NCBI RefSeq assembly: GCF_001302565.1
Contig: NZ_CP012750.1
Coordinates: 1,922,001-1,986,000, forward strand
Reading direction: 5' to 3'
Origin: Glutamicibacter halophytocola
GTDB taxonomy: Bacteria; Actinomycetota; Actinomycetes; Actinomycetales; Micrococcaceae
Length of the DNA stretch: 64,000 nt
The position numbers and the translations under genes were made by a program. Of this stretch, positions 1-13,865 are shown in pieces. The notes under the pieces are model-generated. The model worked only from the letters and a program-made list of their open reading frames with translations, searched no databases and was not told where the DNA came from. How positions within the stretch are numbered: position 1 is the stretch's first letter; the number at the start of each line of letters is the position of its first letter.

Positions 1-584
1 GAGGAGACTTCGCCCTCGTTCATCTGGGCGCCTTCGGTCAGCCGCGGCTCCTGGGCGTGCTGGGCGATGACCCCGTCGAAGGCCTTCACGTATTCCAGGG
101 CGCGGCGCATCAGCAGCGGGTCCCAGACGCAGATGCCGTCATCGGAGAACATCTTGACCTGGGCGCGCGAGTCGGCCATGGCGCCGATTTCGCTCAGCTG
201 CTTGCCGGCCAGGCCCACGGTGACCGCGCCGACCGGGCGGACATCCACCCATCCGGCCTTGCGGCCCAGCTCGTAGACCTGCTCGACCACGCCGGCGGTA
301 TCGGCCACCGGGGTGGAGTTGGCCATGGCGTGCACCGCGGTGTAGCCGCCCTTGGCCGCAGCCTGGGAACCGGTTTCCACGGTTTCGGCATCTTCGCGGC
401 CCGGTTCGCGCAAGTGGGTGTGGGTATCAACGAGCCCTGGCAGCAGCACGAGATTCTTCGCGTCAACCACCTGGACGTCGCCGCTGGCTTCGATGGAGCC
501 GATCTGGGCGATCTTCCCGTCGACGATCAGCACGTCCTGGGCTTCGCCGCCGAGGATGGCGGCCTGTTGGATCAAGTAGTTCAT
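1..584 (-). CDS. pyrC: Dihydroorotase, 3' end outside the window
   Basis: N-terminal 194 codons of dihydroorotase, the third step of de novo pyrimidine synthesis (carbamoyl-aspartate to dihydroorotate). The visible protein starts [15 protein letters not shown] and contains the amidohydrolase metal motif [10 protein letters not shown] followed by [19 protein letters not shown], diagnostic of class I PyrC. The reading frame is still open at the window edge, so the C-terminal half is not seen. ATG at 584 lies 12 bases after the pyrB stop, on the same strand, fitting a pyrRBC operon. Family assignment is secure; only completeness is unknown. Confidence 0.93.
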   Translation of the reverse strand, partial: MNYLIQQAAILGGEAQDVLIVDGKIAQIGSIEASGDVQVVDAKNLVLLPGLVDTHTHLREPGREDAETVETGSQAAAKGGYTAVHAMANSTPVADTAGVVEQVYELGRKAGWVDVRPVGAVTVGLAGKQLSEIGAMADSRAQVKMFSDDGICVWDPLLMRRALEYVKAFDGVIAQHAQEPRLTEGAQMNEGEVS

Positions 585-595
585 GGGTTCTTCTT

Positions 596-2163
<1,568 letters not shown>

Positions 2164-2388
2164 TTAAAGGAATATTGCTACCTCAAATTATCACGAGCCC
2201 GCAGCGATTCCCTAGCGGAAAGCTATGCATGACACTGGATGGACAGTGAGATGCGCCACCTGATGCCGTGCCTGCCGCTGGCGCACCGGCGATTTAACGC
2301 AGATCGGTGCACGGATCGGGCTTCTGGGCCAGCTGCTGTTGGCTTTGGCACATCCCCTGGGCAGGTGTTCGATGGTAGGGCCGGCGCG

Positions 2389-2949
2389 CTATTGCCCCAC
2401 GCGCCCGTCAATGCATTCGCGCAGCAAATCCGCGTGGCCGCAATGCCGGGCATATTCTTCGATCCGGTGCACCTGCAGTTCGCGCACGATCACCTCTTCC
2501 CGGCCAACACGCTGCCCGAGGTCCGCGAAGTTCGCCAGCGCCCGGTCCGTGGCGTGCTGCTCCTCATGGAGAATCTGCAGGGCCTGGGCAAGGCATTCGG
2601 GCTCGGGCCGCACCCCGTCGAAATCCGCACCGTGCCCGCCGTAGATTGGGGCAATCCTCTCGCCGTCGCTGATCCAATTGCGCCAGTCGCGTTCAACTTC
2701 GCCCAGATGGCGCAGGAGTCCGAGCAGGGACATGGTCGAAGGAGGCACAGAGCGCCGGGCCAGCTGCTCGGGTGCCAGGCCTTCGCATTTCAGCTCCAGG
2801 GTAAGCCGGTAATCCCGAAGGTATCTGGCGTAGGTTTCACACTCCCCTGCCGGATCCGGCTCGGTTGTATCCCTGGGATCCTGATCGGGGTCCAGCCACA
2901 TGTCGGGGAGCTGGACCGATTCGCTCCATCGTTCAGGTACGTGGTTCAT
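2389..2949 (-). CDS. DinB-family (DUF664) protein
   Basis: A 186-residue protein with the four-helix DinB/YfiT-like architecture. The run LAPEQLARRSVPPSTMSLLG is typical, followed by LLRHLGEVERDWRNW with the conserved His and then EEQHATDRALA. The C-terminal VHRIEEYARHCGHADLLREC supplies the usual third His site. Some members are metal-dependent thiol-S-transferases; the role here is unknown. Start taken at ATG 2949 (MNHVPERW); an upstream ATG at 2979 lacks a better ribosome site. It stands alone between the nusB terminator and pyrR, same strand. Confidence 0.8.
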   Translation of the reverse strand: MNHVPERWSESVQLPDMWLDPDQDPRDTTEPDPAGECETYARYLRDYRLTLELKCEGLAPEQLARRSVPPSTMSLLGLLRHLGEVERDWRNWISDGERIAPIYGGHGADFDGVRPEPECLAQALQILHEEQHATDRALANFADLGQRVGREEVIVRELQVHRIEEYARHCGHADLLRECIDGRVGQ

Positions 2950-3002
2950 CCCGCCATTCTTGCCGGGCGGATCGAGCATGGCAAGAGGGCGTTCCAGGGC
3001 GC

Positions 3003-3050
3003 AAAAAAGCCTGGGCCGGAAAACCCCGCGAAGGGTGATCCGGCCCAGGC
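3003..3050 (-). terminator. Rho-independent terminator after nusB
   Basis: Perfect 12-bp stem GCCTGGGCCGGA / TCCGGCCCAGGC with an 18-base loop. On the minus strand it is followed immediately by six T. It lies 21 bases after the nusB stop and ends the efp-nusB transcript. Confidence 0.88.
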
Positions 3051-3070
3051 AATTGGACTGGGAAAAGAAA

Positions 3071-3481
3071 CTAGTCGACCAGGGTGTCCTTGACGCTCTG
3101 GATCCGGCCCAGTACGCCATTGACGAACTCCGGGGACTCGTCGGTGGAGAGCTCGCGAACATTAACCACGGCTTCCGCCACGGCTACTGCATCGGGCACA
3201 TCATCGTTGTAGAGCAATTCCCAAACGCCGATGCGCAAGGCAGCGCGGTCAACGGCCGGCATGCGCTCGATGGTCCAGTCCTTGACGTAGCTTTCAAGCA
3301 CTTCGTCGATGCGGTCCAGATGGGCCATGACGCCTTCGACGATCGTCAACGAGTACTCATTGAGCACGATGTCCGAGTTTTCCCGGCGCGAGATGGCAAC
3401 ACCCATGGGGTCGACATCGCGGGCTTCAGCCTCAAACAGGAATTCGAGGGCTCGGCGACGGGCTTTGGCGCGGGCTCTCAC
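3071..3481 (-). CDS. nusB: Transcription antitermination factor NusB
   Basis: NusB, with NusE/S10, binds boxA RNA and supports rRNA antitermination. The 136-residue protein starts with RARAKARRRALEFLFEAEARD, where the arginine-rich N-terminal helix and FLFEAE are characteristic, and ends with the VNGVLGRI helix. The start is GTG at 3481, sharing one base with the efp stop (TAGTG), so the two genes are translationally coupled. A strong terminator follows. The efp-nusB pair is conserved in Actinobacteria. Confidence 0.95.
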   Translation of the reverse strand: MRARAKARRRALEFLFEAEARDVDPMGVAISRRENSDIVLNEYSLTIVEGVMAHLDRIDEVLESYVKDWTIERMPAVDRAALRIGVWELLYNDDVPDAVAVAEAVVNVRELSTDESPEFVNGVLGRIQSVKDTLVD

Positions 3482-4041
3482 TAGTTGACACGACCCAGGT
3501 AGTCGCCGGTGCGGGTGTCAACCTTGACCTTGGTGTTCTGCTCGACGAACAGCGGAACCTGGATTTCCTTGCCGGTTTCCAGGGTTGCTGGCTTGGTGCC
3601 GGCCGAGGAGCGGTCGCCCTGCAGGCCAGGCTCGGTGTAGGTGATTTCCAGAACGACCGAAGCTGGCAGTTCCAGGTACAGCGGGCTGCCATCGTGCATG
3701 GCGATGGTCAGTTCCTGGTTTTCCAGCATGTAGCCAGCGGTCTCGCCCACGGTTTCGCCCGGGACGGTGATCTGGTCATAGTCTTCCAGGTTCATGAAGA
3801 CGTAGTCGTCGCCATCCTGGTAGAGGTACTGGTAATCGCGGCGGTCAACAGTTGCGGTTTCGATCTTGGTTCCGGCGTTGTAGGTCTTGTCGACCACCTT
3901 GCCGCTCATCACGTTGCGCATCTTGGTGCGGACGAAAGCGCCGCCCTTGCCTGGCTTGACGTGCTGGAAGTCGATGATGGTCCAGAGCTGGCCCTCGATC
4001 TTCAGAACCACGCCATTTTTAATGTCAGTTGTATCCGCCAC
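3481..4041 (-). CDS. efp: Elongation factor P
   Basis: EF-P enters the ribosomal E site and rescues polyproline stalls. The 186-residue protein has the KOW-like N domain with the loop [18 protein letters not shown] (about residues 27-44); the Lys at the tip of PGKGG is the position modified in other bacteria. No epmA/epmB or rhamnosyltransferase gene lies nearby, fitting actinobacterial EF-P thought to work without those modifications (inference). First gene of the efp-nusB unit. Confidence 0.97.
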   Translation of the reverse strand: MADTTDIKNGVVLKIEGQLWTIIDFQHVKPGKGGAFVRTKMRNVMSGKVVDKTYNAGTKIETATVDRRDYQYLYQDGDDYVFMNLEDYDQITVPGETVGETAGYMLENQELTIAMHDGSPLYLELPASVVLEITYTEPGLQGDRSSAGTKPATLETGKEIQVPLFVEQNTKVKVDTRTGDYLGRVN

Positions 4042-4151
4042 GTTTCCTCAATCCTCTATTGACACCAGCATGCACTGGCATTATCAAAAATCCATATACA
4101 AGTTTACCCTACTCGGCCTCGGGCCGTTAGGGTTGCGCGCGGTGGCGCTCG

Positions 4152-4682
4152 TTACTGCGCGGCCCGCTCTTCGGCGATATTCAGGCAGATGCTCGATGCG
4201 TTGACCAGGTAGGCGTCATCGCCCAGCTCGATGCGCAGGTCCATCGCCTTGCGGAAACGCGTCGCCGCCGCCTTGAAATCGCCCTTCGCGAAGAAGGAAA
4301 GACCCAGGTGGTGGTGCATCAGCGGTTCGTAATCGGTGCCGGCGAACTCTTCGGAGAGCTTGCGCAGCCGATTGATCGCGCGATCAAAATCGCCCTGCAT
4401 GCGGGTCAGCTCGGTATCCAGCACGCGCAGGTGCGCGTTGGTTGGATCGATCAGCCGGGATTCGGCGATCAGTTCGCCGGCGTCGGCAAGATCGCCGCGA
4501 GCCAACAGGATCATGACCTGGTCGGTAGGGGAACCAACCTGCATCTGGTGCTGCGCGGCCTGTTCGTCGGCGACGTAGGGCTTGAGGGTTACCGGGTCGA
4601 TCAGGACGCCGTTGACCGAAGTCCCGACACCTTCCCGGTTTACCGATGCGACATCAATGGCGTATGCGGTGTGGTCGCCCAT
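4152..4682 (-). CDS. Tetratricopeptide-repeat protein in the aro gene block
   Basis: About 176 residues, not assignable to a named enzyme. The N-terminal ~50 residues are polar. The rest forms paired amphipathic helices with TPR spacing, for example DQVMILLARGDLADAGELI, HHHLGLSFFAKGDFKAAATRFRKAM and NASSICLNIAEERAAQ. A protein-protein interaction role is likely. ATG 4682 is preferred to GTG 4688 because GGGGA is 6 bases ahead of it. The GTG form would overlap the aroB stop by 4 bases. It directly follows aroB and probably shares its transcript. Confidence 0.75.
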   Translation of the reverse strand: MGDHTAYAIDVASVNREGVGTSVNGVLIDPVTLKPYVADEQAAQHQMQVGSPTDQVMILLARGDLADAGELIAESRLIDPTNAHLRVLDTELTRMQGDFDRAINRLRKLSEEFAGTDYEPLMHHHLGLSFFAKGDFKAAATRFRKAMDLRIELGDDAYLVNASSICLNIAEERAAQ

Positions 4683-4684
4683 TT

Positions 4685-5776
4685 TCACTCCCCGATTTCC
4701 TGGTAGGCCGCGAACAGCAGCGAGTTATCCGGCACTTCGTAGATGCGCGGCTTGCCGATCTCTTCGAGCACGACGAAGCGCAGCTGGTTGCCACGCGCCT
4801 TCTTGTCCCGCTTCATGCCATCGAGCAAAGCGGCCCAGCGGTCGTTGCGGTAGCTGGTTGGCAGTCCCAGCGATGTCAAGATGCTCACATGGCGATCGGC
4901 GATCGCATCGGAGGTGTAGCCAACGGAGCGGCCCAGCTCGGCAGCGAAGCACAGGCCGATGGACACCGCGGCGCCGTGGCGCATCTGGTAGCGCTCGGCC
5001 AGCTCGATGGCATGGGCCAGGGTGTGGCCGTAGTTCAAGAATTCGCGATCGCCCGATTCCTTCAGGTCGCGTGAGACCACGTCGACCTTCACGGCGATGG
5101 TGCGTTCGATCAGCTCTCGCAGGCGTGCGCTGGCCGGGTTGATGGCGTCTTGCGGATCTTCTTCGATCAGTTCCAGAATGCGCTCATCGGCGATGAATCC
5201 GGTCTTGACAATTTCAGCCATGCCGGTGACCAGTTCGTTCTTCGGCAACGTGGCCAGGGCGTCGAGGTCCGCGAGCACGGCGGCAGGAGGGTGGAATGCG
5301 CCCACCAGGTTCTTGCCTTCGGCGGTATTGATGCCGGTCTTGCCGCCTACCGCGGCGTCGACCATGGCCAGCAGGGAGGTCGGAATGTGAATGACCTTGA
5401 CCCCGCGCAGCCAGGTGGCTGCCACAAAACCGGCCAGGTCGGTGACGGCGCCGCCGCCAACGGAGATGACCGCGTCGCTGCGGGTGAAATCATTCTTGCC
5501 CAGAACTTCCCAGCAGAAGGAAGCCACCTGGATGTGCTTGCCTTCTTCGGCATCCGGGATCTCTGCGGTCAGTGCTTCCAGGCCGGCATTGGCCAGTTCA
5601 TCACGAACCACGTCGCCGGTGGTGCGCAGCGCGCGAGGGTGGATCACCAAAACCTTCTTGACCGAAGGTCCGAGCAGTTCGGGCAGGTGCCCCAACAATC
5701 CGTTGCCAACCAGTACTGGGTACGATTCGGCGGCCGTGTTTCCCGAGACCTTTAAAGTGGTCGGTGCTAATGGCAT
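4685..5776 (-). CDS. aroB: 3-dehydroquinate synthase
   Basis: Cyclises DAHP to 3-dehydroquinate, step 2 of the shikimate pathway, using NAD and zinc. The 363-residue protein carries [21 protein letters not shown] (NAD loop) and [20 protein letters not shown] (phosphate/active-site segment, with the conserved Lys). [11 protein letters not shown] supplies zinc ligands. The open frame extends 22 codons further, but ATG 5776 is preceded by a consensus AGGAGG ten bases upstream and gives the family length. Part of a minus-strand aroC-aroK-aroB series. Confidence 0.97.
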   Translation of the reverse strand: MPLAPTTLKVSGNTAAESYPVLVGNGLLGHLPELLGPSVKKVLVIHPRALRTTGDVVRDELANAGLEALTAEIPDAEEGKHIQVASFCWEVLGKNDFTRSDAVISVGGGAVTDLAGFVAATWLRGVKVIHIPTSLLAMVDAAVGGKTGINTAEGKNLVGAFHPPAAVLADLDALATLPKNELVTGMAEIVKTGFIADERILELIEEDPQDAINPASARLRELIERTIAVKVDVVSRDLKESGDREFLNYGHTLAHAIELAERYQMRHGAAVSIGLCFAAELGRSVGYTSDAIADRHVSILTSLGLPTSYRNDRWAALLDGMKRDKKARGNQLRFVVLEEIGKPRIYEVPDNSLLFAAYQEIGE

Positions 5777-5855
5777 CAGTCTTGTTCCTCCTGATGGTGC
5801 TGATTTGTCTAGCGTACGCGTGGGATTGTCGAGAACTGGCATCTCGTGGCGCTAA

Positions 5856-6344
5856 TCACAGCTGGTCGAGTTGCGGCAAAATCTCTTCGACAATTTGTAG
5901 AACAGACTTTCCGTCAACCACAACGTGCACGTCAGCCAGCATTTCGTAAATTGGACGGCGCTTTTCGTAGACCGAAGCCCAGACGGTGAGTGCTTCGTCA
6001 CCTGCCAGCAATGGCCGATTGGAGTCCGCCTTGATCCGCTCGGCCGCTGCCTGCATGCCCAGCTCCAGGTAGATGACGGTGCCGCGGGAAAGCAGCTGCT
6101 GGTTCTCCTCGCGGAGCACCGCTCCGCCACCGGTGGCGACAACCCCGGTGAGCAGGCGCGCCAAGGCCTGGACTTCCAGGTCGCGGAAATGCGCTTCGCC
6201 ATGCTCGGCAAAAATTTGCGGAATCGTGCCGTGATGGGCCACGACCGTCGCGTCGGAATCGGCAAAACTGGTTGATAAGGCCGTGGCCAGTGACCTGCCC
6301 ACGGTGGACTTGCCACTGGCCATCGGACCAATGAGGTAAATCAT
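5856..6344 (-). CDS. aroK: Shikimate kinase
   Basis: Phosphorylates shikimate at O3 with ATP. The 162-residue protein begins MIYLIGPMASGKSTVGRSLA (Walker A). The shikimate-binding Asp of FADSDATVV, Arg of HFRDLE and the GGG of VATGGGAVLR follow, then SNRPLL and the lid Arg of EKRRPIY. ATG 6344 is chosen because AGGAAG overlaps the aroC stop 13 bases upstream; the longer frame would run back into aroC. It lies between aroC and aroB on the same strand. Confidence 0.95.
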   Translation of the reverse strand: MIYLIGPMASGKSTVGRSLATALSTSFADSDATVVAHHGTIPQIFAEHGEAHFRDLEVQALARLLTGVVATGGGAVLREENQQLLSRGTVIYLELGMQAAAERIKADSNRPLLAGDEALTVWASVYEKRRPIYEMLADVHVVVDGKSVLQIVEEILPQLDQL

Positions 6345-6357
6345 TAACGAATGCTTC

Positions 6358-7557
6358 CTAGACGCCGGTCGATCCCAGGTTATCCGGGATGCTGGCCAGG
6401 TAGGAGTCGATATTGCGCTTGGTTTCCGCAACCGAGTCGCCGCCGAACTTCTCGAGCAGAGACTGGGCGAGCACCAGGGCAACCATGGCTTCGGCAACCA
6501 CGCCAGCCGCCGGGACGGCACAGACGTCTGAACGCTGGTGGTGCGCGGTGGTGTCTTCGCCGGTTGCGGTGTCGACGGTGCGCAGGGCACGGGGAACGGT
6601 CGCGATCGGCTTCATGCCAGCGCGCACGCGCAGCACCTCGCCAATGCTCATGCCCCCCTCAATGCCGCCGGCGCGATTGGAATTGCGCTTGATGCTGCCA
6701 TCTTCGGCGTGCACGATCTCATCGTGGGCGGCCGAACCGCGGCGCGCCGCGGTTTCAAAACCGTCGCCCACTTCCACGCCCTTGATGGCCTGGATGCCCA
6801 TCAACGCGGCGGCCAGGCGTGCGTCCAGGCGGCGGTCCCAGTGCACGTAGGATCCAATGCCCGGAGGCAGGTTGTAGGCCAGGACCTCAACCACGCCACC
6901 GAGGGTCTCCCCCGCCTTGTGCGCGTCGTCGACCTCGGCCACCATGGCCTGGCTGGTTGCCTGGTCGAAGCAGCGCAGCGGATCGGCATCGAGCGCTTCA
7001 ATATCCGCAGCGGTCGGCAGCGGGGCATCAGCCGGAGCCGAAACAGCGCCAACGGCGGTGGTGTGCGACACCAATTCGATGCCGAGGTCGTTCAGGAAGC
7101 GGGAGGCTACTGCGCCCAGGGCCACGCGGGCCGCGGTTTCGCGGGCACTGGCTCGTTCCAGGATCGGGCGGGCGTCGTCGAAACCGTATTTCTGCATGCC
7201 GGTGAAGTCGGCGTGGCCCGGGCGCGGACGGGTCAATGGCGCATTGCGCGCCAGCGAAGCCAGCTCGTCGAGGTCCACTGGGTCCGCGCTCATGACGCGT
7301 TCCCACTTGGGCCATTCGGTGTTCCCGATTTCGATGGCCACCGGACCGCCCTGGGTCTTGCCGTGGCGCACACCGCCAAGGAAAGTGACCTGGTCCTTTT
7401 CAAACTTCATCCGCGCACCGCGGCCGTAGCCGAGACGGCGACGCGCTAATGCTTCGCGTACAACTTCGCTATCCACCGATACTCCGGCAGGTAGCCCTTC
7501 AAGAATTCCAACAAGTGCCGGGCCATGCGATTCGCCCGCGGTCAACCAACGCAACAT
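6358..7557 (-). CDS. aroC: Chorismate synthase
   Basis: Converts EPSP to chorismate with reduced FMN, the last shikimate-pathway step. The 399-residue protein starts [21 protein letters not shown] (GESHG signature) and has the second signature [16 protein letters not shown]. The third signature region contains [13 protein letters not shown], with the C-terminal [19 protein letters not shown]. Length is normal. It lies between aroE (29 bases upstream) and aroK (13 bases downstream). Confidence 0.97.
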   Translation of the reverse strand: MLRWLTAGESHGPALVGILEGLPAGVSVDSEVVREALARRRLGYGRGARMKFEKDQVTFLGGVRHGKTQGGPVAIEIGNTEWPKWERVMSADPVDLDELASLARNAPLTRPRPGHADFTGMQKYGFDDARPILERASARETAARVALGAVASRFLNDLGIELVSHTTAVGAVSAPADAPLPTAADIEALDADPLRCFDQATSQAMVAEVDDAHKAGETLGGVVEVLAYNLPPGIGSYVHWDRRLDARLAAALMGIQAIKGVEVGDGFETAARRGSAAHDEIVHAEDGSIKRNSNRAGGIEGGMSIGEVLRVRAGMKPIATVPRALRTVDTATGEDTTAHHQRSDVCAVPAAGVVAEAMVALVLAQSLLEKFGGDSVAETKRNIDSYLASIPDNLGSTGV

Positions 7558-7586
7558 GTCCTCTATTTTGCCATGACCTGAAGCAA

Positions 7587-8429
7587 TTACTGGTGTCGGG
7601 CCAGTCCCAGGGAGTCATACATCGCATTTGTGACGTCAACACGCCGCTCTTCATCCCAGGCTGCACCGGCAAACAGGCGCACCTGTTCCACTGCCTGGTG
7701 CACCAGCATGTGAAGCCCGGAAATGACCTGGCCTTGCCATGAGGCAGCCAGCTTGGAGGGCCATGGATCGTAGGCCACATCGAGCAGGATCCCGTTGCCG
7801 GAACCGATCGCAGGCACCCATTCATCGCCCGCGTGCGGCGGCAGCGTGCTGAAAACCAGGGGCATCAGGCGCAGCTGATCGGACAGCTCGCGGGTGATGC
7901 CGGAAATTTCGTGGACGACCGGGTGCAGGCCCAGTTCCTTGGCCAGGTCCACAGCGCGCCGGGAGCGCTGAACGGAGCGAACCACGAGGGTGACGTGCTC
8001 GACGCCGAGCTCGGCACAGGCCTGAAGGGCCGCTAGCGAGGTATTGCCCGACCCCAGGATCAGGGCCTGATCGGCGGCGGTCATCGAGAAATCGGCCAGG
8101 GCCTGGACCAGGCCGTCGATGTCGGTGTTCTCCCCGAACAGCGTTCCGTCTTCGCGCACCACAATGGTGTTCAGGGCGCCAAGTTGCCGCACGCGGGCAG
8201 AAACCTCGTCCATGAGCGGCACAAAGGCATCCTTCAGCGGCATGGTCACCGACGATCCGGCCCAATCCCCCGAGCGCAGGCGTGCAACGTGTTCGGCGCA
8301 CTGTTCGGGCACGAGGTCGATGGCCTCATAATTCAGCGGCGCGCCCAGCAGCTGGTAGGCGGTGCGGTGCAGCACCGGTGACTTGGAGTGGCCGACCGGG
8401 TGCCCCAGTACGGCAGCCTGCTTTATCAA
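7587..8429 (-). CDS. aroE: Shikimate dehydrogenase
   Basis: NADPH-dependent reduction of 3-dehydroshikimate. The substrate motif [10 protein letters not shown] lies near the N terminus, the catalytic-Lys region is MPLKDAFVP, then GENTDIDG and the dinucleotide loop [10 protein letters not shown]. The frame runs back to ATG 8489, which would overlap mltG by 31 bases and add 20 unusual residues. TTG 8429 gives a normal N terminus (about six residues before GHPVG), so I prefer it with moderate confidence; the ribosome site is weak for both. The aroE-mltG adjacency is common in Actinobacteria. Confidence 0.9.
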   Translation of the reverse strand: MIKQAAVLGHPVGHSKSPVLHRTAYQLLGAPLNYEAIDLVPEQCAEHVARLRSGDWAGSSVTMPLKDAFVPLMDEVSARVRQLGALNTIVVREDGTLFGENTDIDGLVQALADFSMTAADQALILGSGNTSLAALQACAELGVEHVTLVVRSVQRSRRAVDLAKELGLHPVVHEISGITRELSDQLRLMPLVFSTLPPHAGDEWVPAIGSGNGILLDVAYDPWPSKLAASWQGQVISGLHMLVHQAVEQVRLFAGAAWDEERRVDVTNAMYDSLGLARHQ

Positions 8430-8458
8430 TTCACATACTTTCTGCGTTGCTGCTGCGC

Positions 8459-9856
8459 TTAGCAGACATCCGAATTCTGTTGGCACCATGCCCGGAATTC
8501 AGCCTGGTTGCGCTGATGTTCGGCGTAGCTGGAAGCGAACTTGGTTTCGCCCGTTTCAATGTTCACGGTCACCCAGTAGTAGTAGCCGTTGGACTGCGGG
8601 TTGGCCGCAGCCTTGATCGCCGAGGTGGCTGGTGAGCCGATCGGCGTCGGGGTCAAGCCCTTATGCACATAGGTGTTGTATTTGTTGCCGGCGTCCTTGC
8701 GCTCGGCCTGGCTGAACTGCAGGCTGTAGCGGTCCAAGCCGTAGATCACCGTGGAATCCACCTGGAGCAAGCCATGGGTTTCCTTGTTGGCAGGATTCAG
8801 CCGGTTCTCGATGGCTCCGGCCACGGTGGCATAGTCCTTCTCGCGGGCCTCTGCCTGCAGGATGGAGGCTACCTTCAGGGTGCGGTAGCCCTTCTCGAGG
8901 TCGGTGATGCCGGCGTCTTTGAGGGTGTTCTTGGTGGACCTGACCATCTTGGCCAGCACGTCCTTGGGGGTGCTGTCCAGGGCGAAACGGTATTCGCCCG
9001 GGTGCAGCCAGCCCTCGAGGTTCGGCACAGAGGAAGGAAGCCCGAACTTTTCCGGCTGGCCGGCCAGTTTTTCCAGGTCGGCAAGCTTGAGCCCGGAGCC
9101 CTTGGCGATCTCCTCCAGCGCCGCGTTCAGGCGCAAGTTCGCCTTGAGCCCGATGTAGAACACCTTGCCAGGGCGATTATCGACCAGGATTTCAGCAGCA
9201 TCGGCTGCCGGCATCTGGGATTTGAGCTGGTAGGTTCCCGGGTGGACGACCTTATTGGCGCGTTCGGAGTTCTCCACGGCCTTGATCAGCAGCTTGTCGT
9301 TGGAAATGACGTCCAGGTCCTCGAGCTTGCGCGAGATTGCGCCCAGGCCCCAGCCGTCTTCCACGGTGAATTCGACCGTGGCGCCGCCCGGGCCGGGATA
9401 GTCATCCGGGTTGAACTGCTTGACTAAGGACTTGACGAAATAGAAGGAGCCGGCGACAACCAGGGCAAAAATCACCACGGTGGCTAGCATCACCAGGTTG
9501 CGCTTCCGGCGGGTTTTCTTGCGCCGCAGCTTCTTGGAGGCTTCGTCATCCTGGTCGAGCAGCCCATCGCGGTGGAGCGCGTCTTGCTGTTCGATGACCG
9601 GAGTCTGCGCGGTATGCGCCGCGGCCAGGGTGGGCAGGAACCGGGTATGGGTTTGCTGCCCATCCTGGTCATCGGCGGTTGCCAAGGCGGCATCCGGTGC
9701 CGCCTCGCCATCAGAGGAAGCTCCGAGATAGTGGTCCAGCCCGGTCAGCTCAGGAGTGGAAGGTTCAGCGATGGGAAGCCCTTGGCCTGCCGCGAAGCTC
9801 TCGTACAGGGCACGAAGAGTTTCGCGTTGCCGTTCTTGACGGGCTTCTTCTCGCAT
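8459..9856 (-). CDS. mltG: Endolytic murein transglycosylase MltG
   Basis: Cleaves nascent glycan strands at the membrane and sets peptidoglycan length. The 465-residue protein has a long acidic cytoplasmic N terminus (about 110 residues) ending in a basic stretch KKLRRKKTRRKR. One transmembrane helix (NLVMLATVVIFALVVAGSFYF) follows, then LysM-like and YceG domains. The catalytic-Glu region is ASILQAEAREKDY, with TYVHKGLTPTPIGSP near the C terminus. ATG 9856 chosen over TTG 9859. It sits between ruvX and aroE, all minus. Confidence 0.94.
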   Translation of the reverse strand: MREEARQERQRETLRALYESFAAGQGLPIAEPSTPELTGLDHYLGASSDGEAAPDAALATADDQDGQQTHTRFLPTLAAAHTAQTPVIEQQDALHRDGLLDQDDEASKKLRRKKTRRKRNLVMLATVVIFALVVAGSFYFVKSLVKQFNPDDYPGPGGATVEFTVEDGWGLGAISRKLEDLDVISNDKLLIKAVENSERANKVVHPGTYQLKSQMPAADAAEILVDNRPGKVFYIGLKANLRLNAALEEIAKGSGLKLADLEKLAGQPEKFGLPSSVPNLEGWLHPGEYRFALDSTPKDVLAKMVRSTKNTLKDAGITDLEKGYRTLKVASILQAEAREKDYATVAGAIENRLNPANKETHGLLQVDSTVIYGLDRYSLQFSQAERKDAGNKYNTYVHKGLTPTPIGSPATSAIKAAANPQSNGYYYWVTVNIETGETKFASSYAEHQRNQAEFRAWCQQNSDVC

Positions 9857-9906
9857 CAACTCTCATTTCTCGGTATGGCTTCGAACTGGGCCGCGACGTG
9901 CGGGAT

Positions 9907-10372
9907 CTATTTCATGACGATCCGGCTGGCCTGGACACGGACGTTGTTCCGGCGCATTTCCAGCACTTGCTGCAGGATCTCGGTGGCAGCGACCTGGTCG
10001 ACAACCTTTCGATGATCCTCCATCTTACGGCCTGAGGCGTGCAACGCGCGATGGGCGTTGACGGTGCTCAACCGCTCGTCGACCAGGAAAACCGCAAGCT
10101 CGATATTGGAGCTATCGGCTAATTCGGCCAAGGCAATAGCATAGTCACGGGCCATTTTGGTGGACTCGGTATCATTGCCGGCCAAGGATTTCGGCTCGCC
10201 GATGAATACTTCGCCCACATTCCGGTCCGTGATGATGCGCAGCAGCATCCGGCGGTCAGAATTCTTCTTCGCATCCCGGCGCAGGGTCATGACCGGCGTG
10301 GCCAGGATCCCCGAGGGATCTGAGATGGCGACGCCGACGCGGGCCAGGCCCACGTCGACGCCGAGTGCCACT

Positions 10373-10380
<8 letters not shown>
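9907..10380 (-). CDS. ruvX: RuvX/YqgF-type Holliday-junction resolvase-like nuclease
   Basis: RNase H-fold protein of 157 residues, with MAKVALGVDVGLARVGVAISD at the N terminus (first catalytic Asp) and FIGEPKSL and FLVDERLSTVNAH as the other acidic motifs. In other bacteria it acts in pre-16S rRNA 5' maturation and/or junction resolution. The start is ATG 10380 inside the last codons of alaS (8-base overlap). The longer open frame upstream is antisense-free but lies inside alaS and lacks homology. Transcribed with alaS and mltG. Confidence 0.93.
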
Positions 10381-13063
<2,683 letters not shown>

Positions 13064-13082
13064 CGTGTTACGGATGATCCCT

Positions 13083-13292
13083 TCACTTAGCGGCGTCCAC
13101 GCCCAAGGCGGAACGTAATTCTTCTTCTCTGGCGGTCATTCCCTGATGGAAGGCTTCCAGATATTCGGCAACACGGTCGGCGTACTTGCCGACCTGGCGA
13201 TTGAGCGCTGCACCGGATTTAACGTCAGCGTATTTCCTGGTTGCGAGCACTCCAACGCCCACTCCAATAGAAACCCACAAGAACTTTTTCAT
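13083..13292 (-). CDS. Small membrane-anchored protein preceding alaS (DUF6167-like)
   Basis: A 69-residue protein with an N-terminal hydrophobic helix (KFLWVSIGVGVGVLA). A polar helical tail follows, including KYADRVAEYLEAFHQGM and EEELRSALGV. Its position between a DUF948 protein and alaS matches a conserved actinobacterial small protein of unknown function (DUF6167, recalled by context). It lies 19 bases upstream of alaS and is probably cotranscribed with it. Confidence 0.7.
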   Translation of the reverse strand: MKKFLWVSIGVGVGVLATRKYADVKSGAALNRQVGKYADRVAEYLEAFHQGMTAREEELRSALGVDAAK

Positions 13293-13369
13293 TCTAGTCT
13301 CCTTGGCGGCCTTCGATGGGCCGTCCGTCGTTCAGCGCGCCGATACGTGTTCGATCGAACAGCTCTGGC

Positions 13370-13741
13370 TTAGCGGCTGCGGCGTGCTTTGCCGCTTGGC
13401 TTGGTGTTCATCGCGGCTTTCACGCCTTCGGTGAACGCGGCCGCCTTGATCAGCGGCTTGCCGACAGTAGCTGCGATCAGCGAGGACAGCGCGGAAACAT
13501 TGGCGGTGGCATCAGAAACGTTATTGGTGATCGTATCGACCTTCTTGAGCTGGTCGTTGGTGGTCGCCACGGTGTTGGCGACTTCGCCGATCAACGGGGT
13601 GGTGCCATCGGCAACGTCCCTGATCGATTTGCGCAGCTCGTCGAACACCTTGCCCAACTTGATGATCGGCACAGCCAGCAGCACTACTAGTACAACAAAT
13701 GCGCCGGCGGCGATGAGCCCTGCAATATCCGAACCCGACAT
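13370..13741 (-). CDS. DUF948 membrane-associated protein
   Basis: A 123-residue protein with one N-terminal membrane helix (GLIAAGAFVVLVVLLAVPII). A heptad-rich segment follows (ELRKSIRDVADGTTPLIGEVA, DQLKKVDTITNNVSDATANVS), then a basic C terminus. This is the layout of DUF948, related to YtxG-type stress/apolipoprotein-like proteins; function unknown. ATG 13741 has GAGGAAG six to ten bases ahead; the longer frame begins in a region without such a site. Conserved upstream of alaS. Confidence 0.8.
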   Translation of the reverse strand: MSGSDIAGLIAAGAFVVLVVLLAVPIIKLGKVFDELRKSIRDVADGTTPLIGEVANTVATTNDQLKKVDTITNNVSDATANVSALSSLIAATVGKPLIKAAAFTEGVKAAMNTKPSGKARRSR

Positions 13742-13818
13742 GTGCTTCCTCTTCTGCTTGGGTTTTTGGTGCCAGTCCACCTTATCGAAGTCAGAGCCAA
13801 GATAGGTAGTTAAGCGAC

Positions 13819-13849
13819 AAGCCCGCAACCGTTGGACGGTTGCGGGCTT
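13819..13849 (-). terminator. Hairpin after rpsD
   Basis: Perfect 14-bp stem (AAGCCCGCAACCGT and its complement) with a 3-base loop, 17 bases after the rpsD stop. It has only two T directly after it on the minus strand, so it is a stem-dominated terminator of the kind common in high-GC genomes. Confidence 0.75.
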
Positions 13850-13865
13850 GGAACTAGCGCACGGT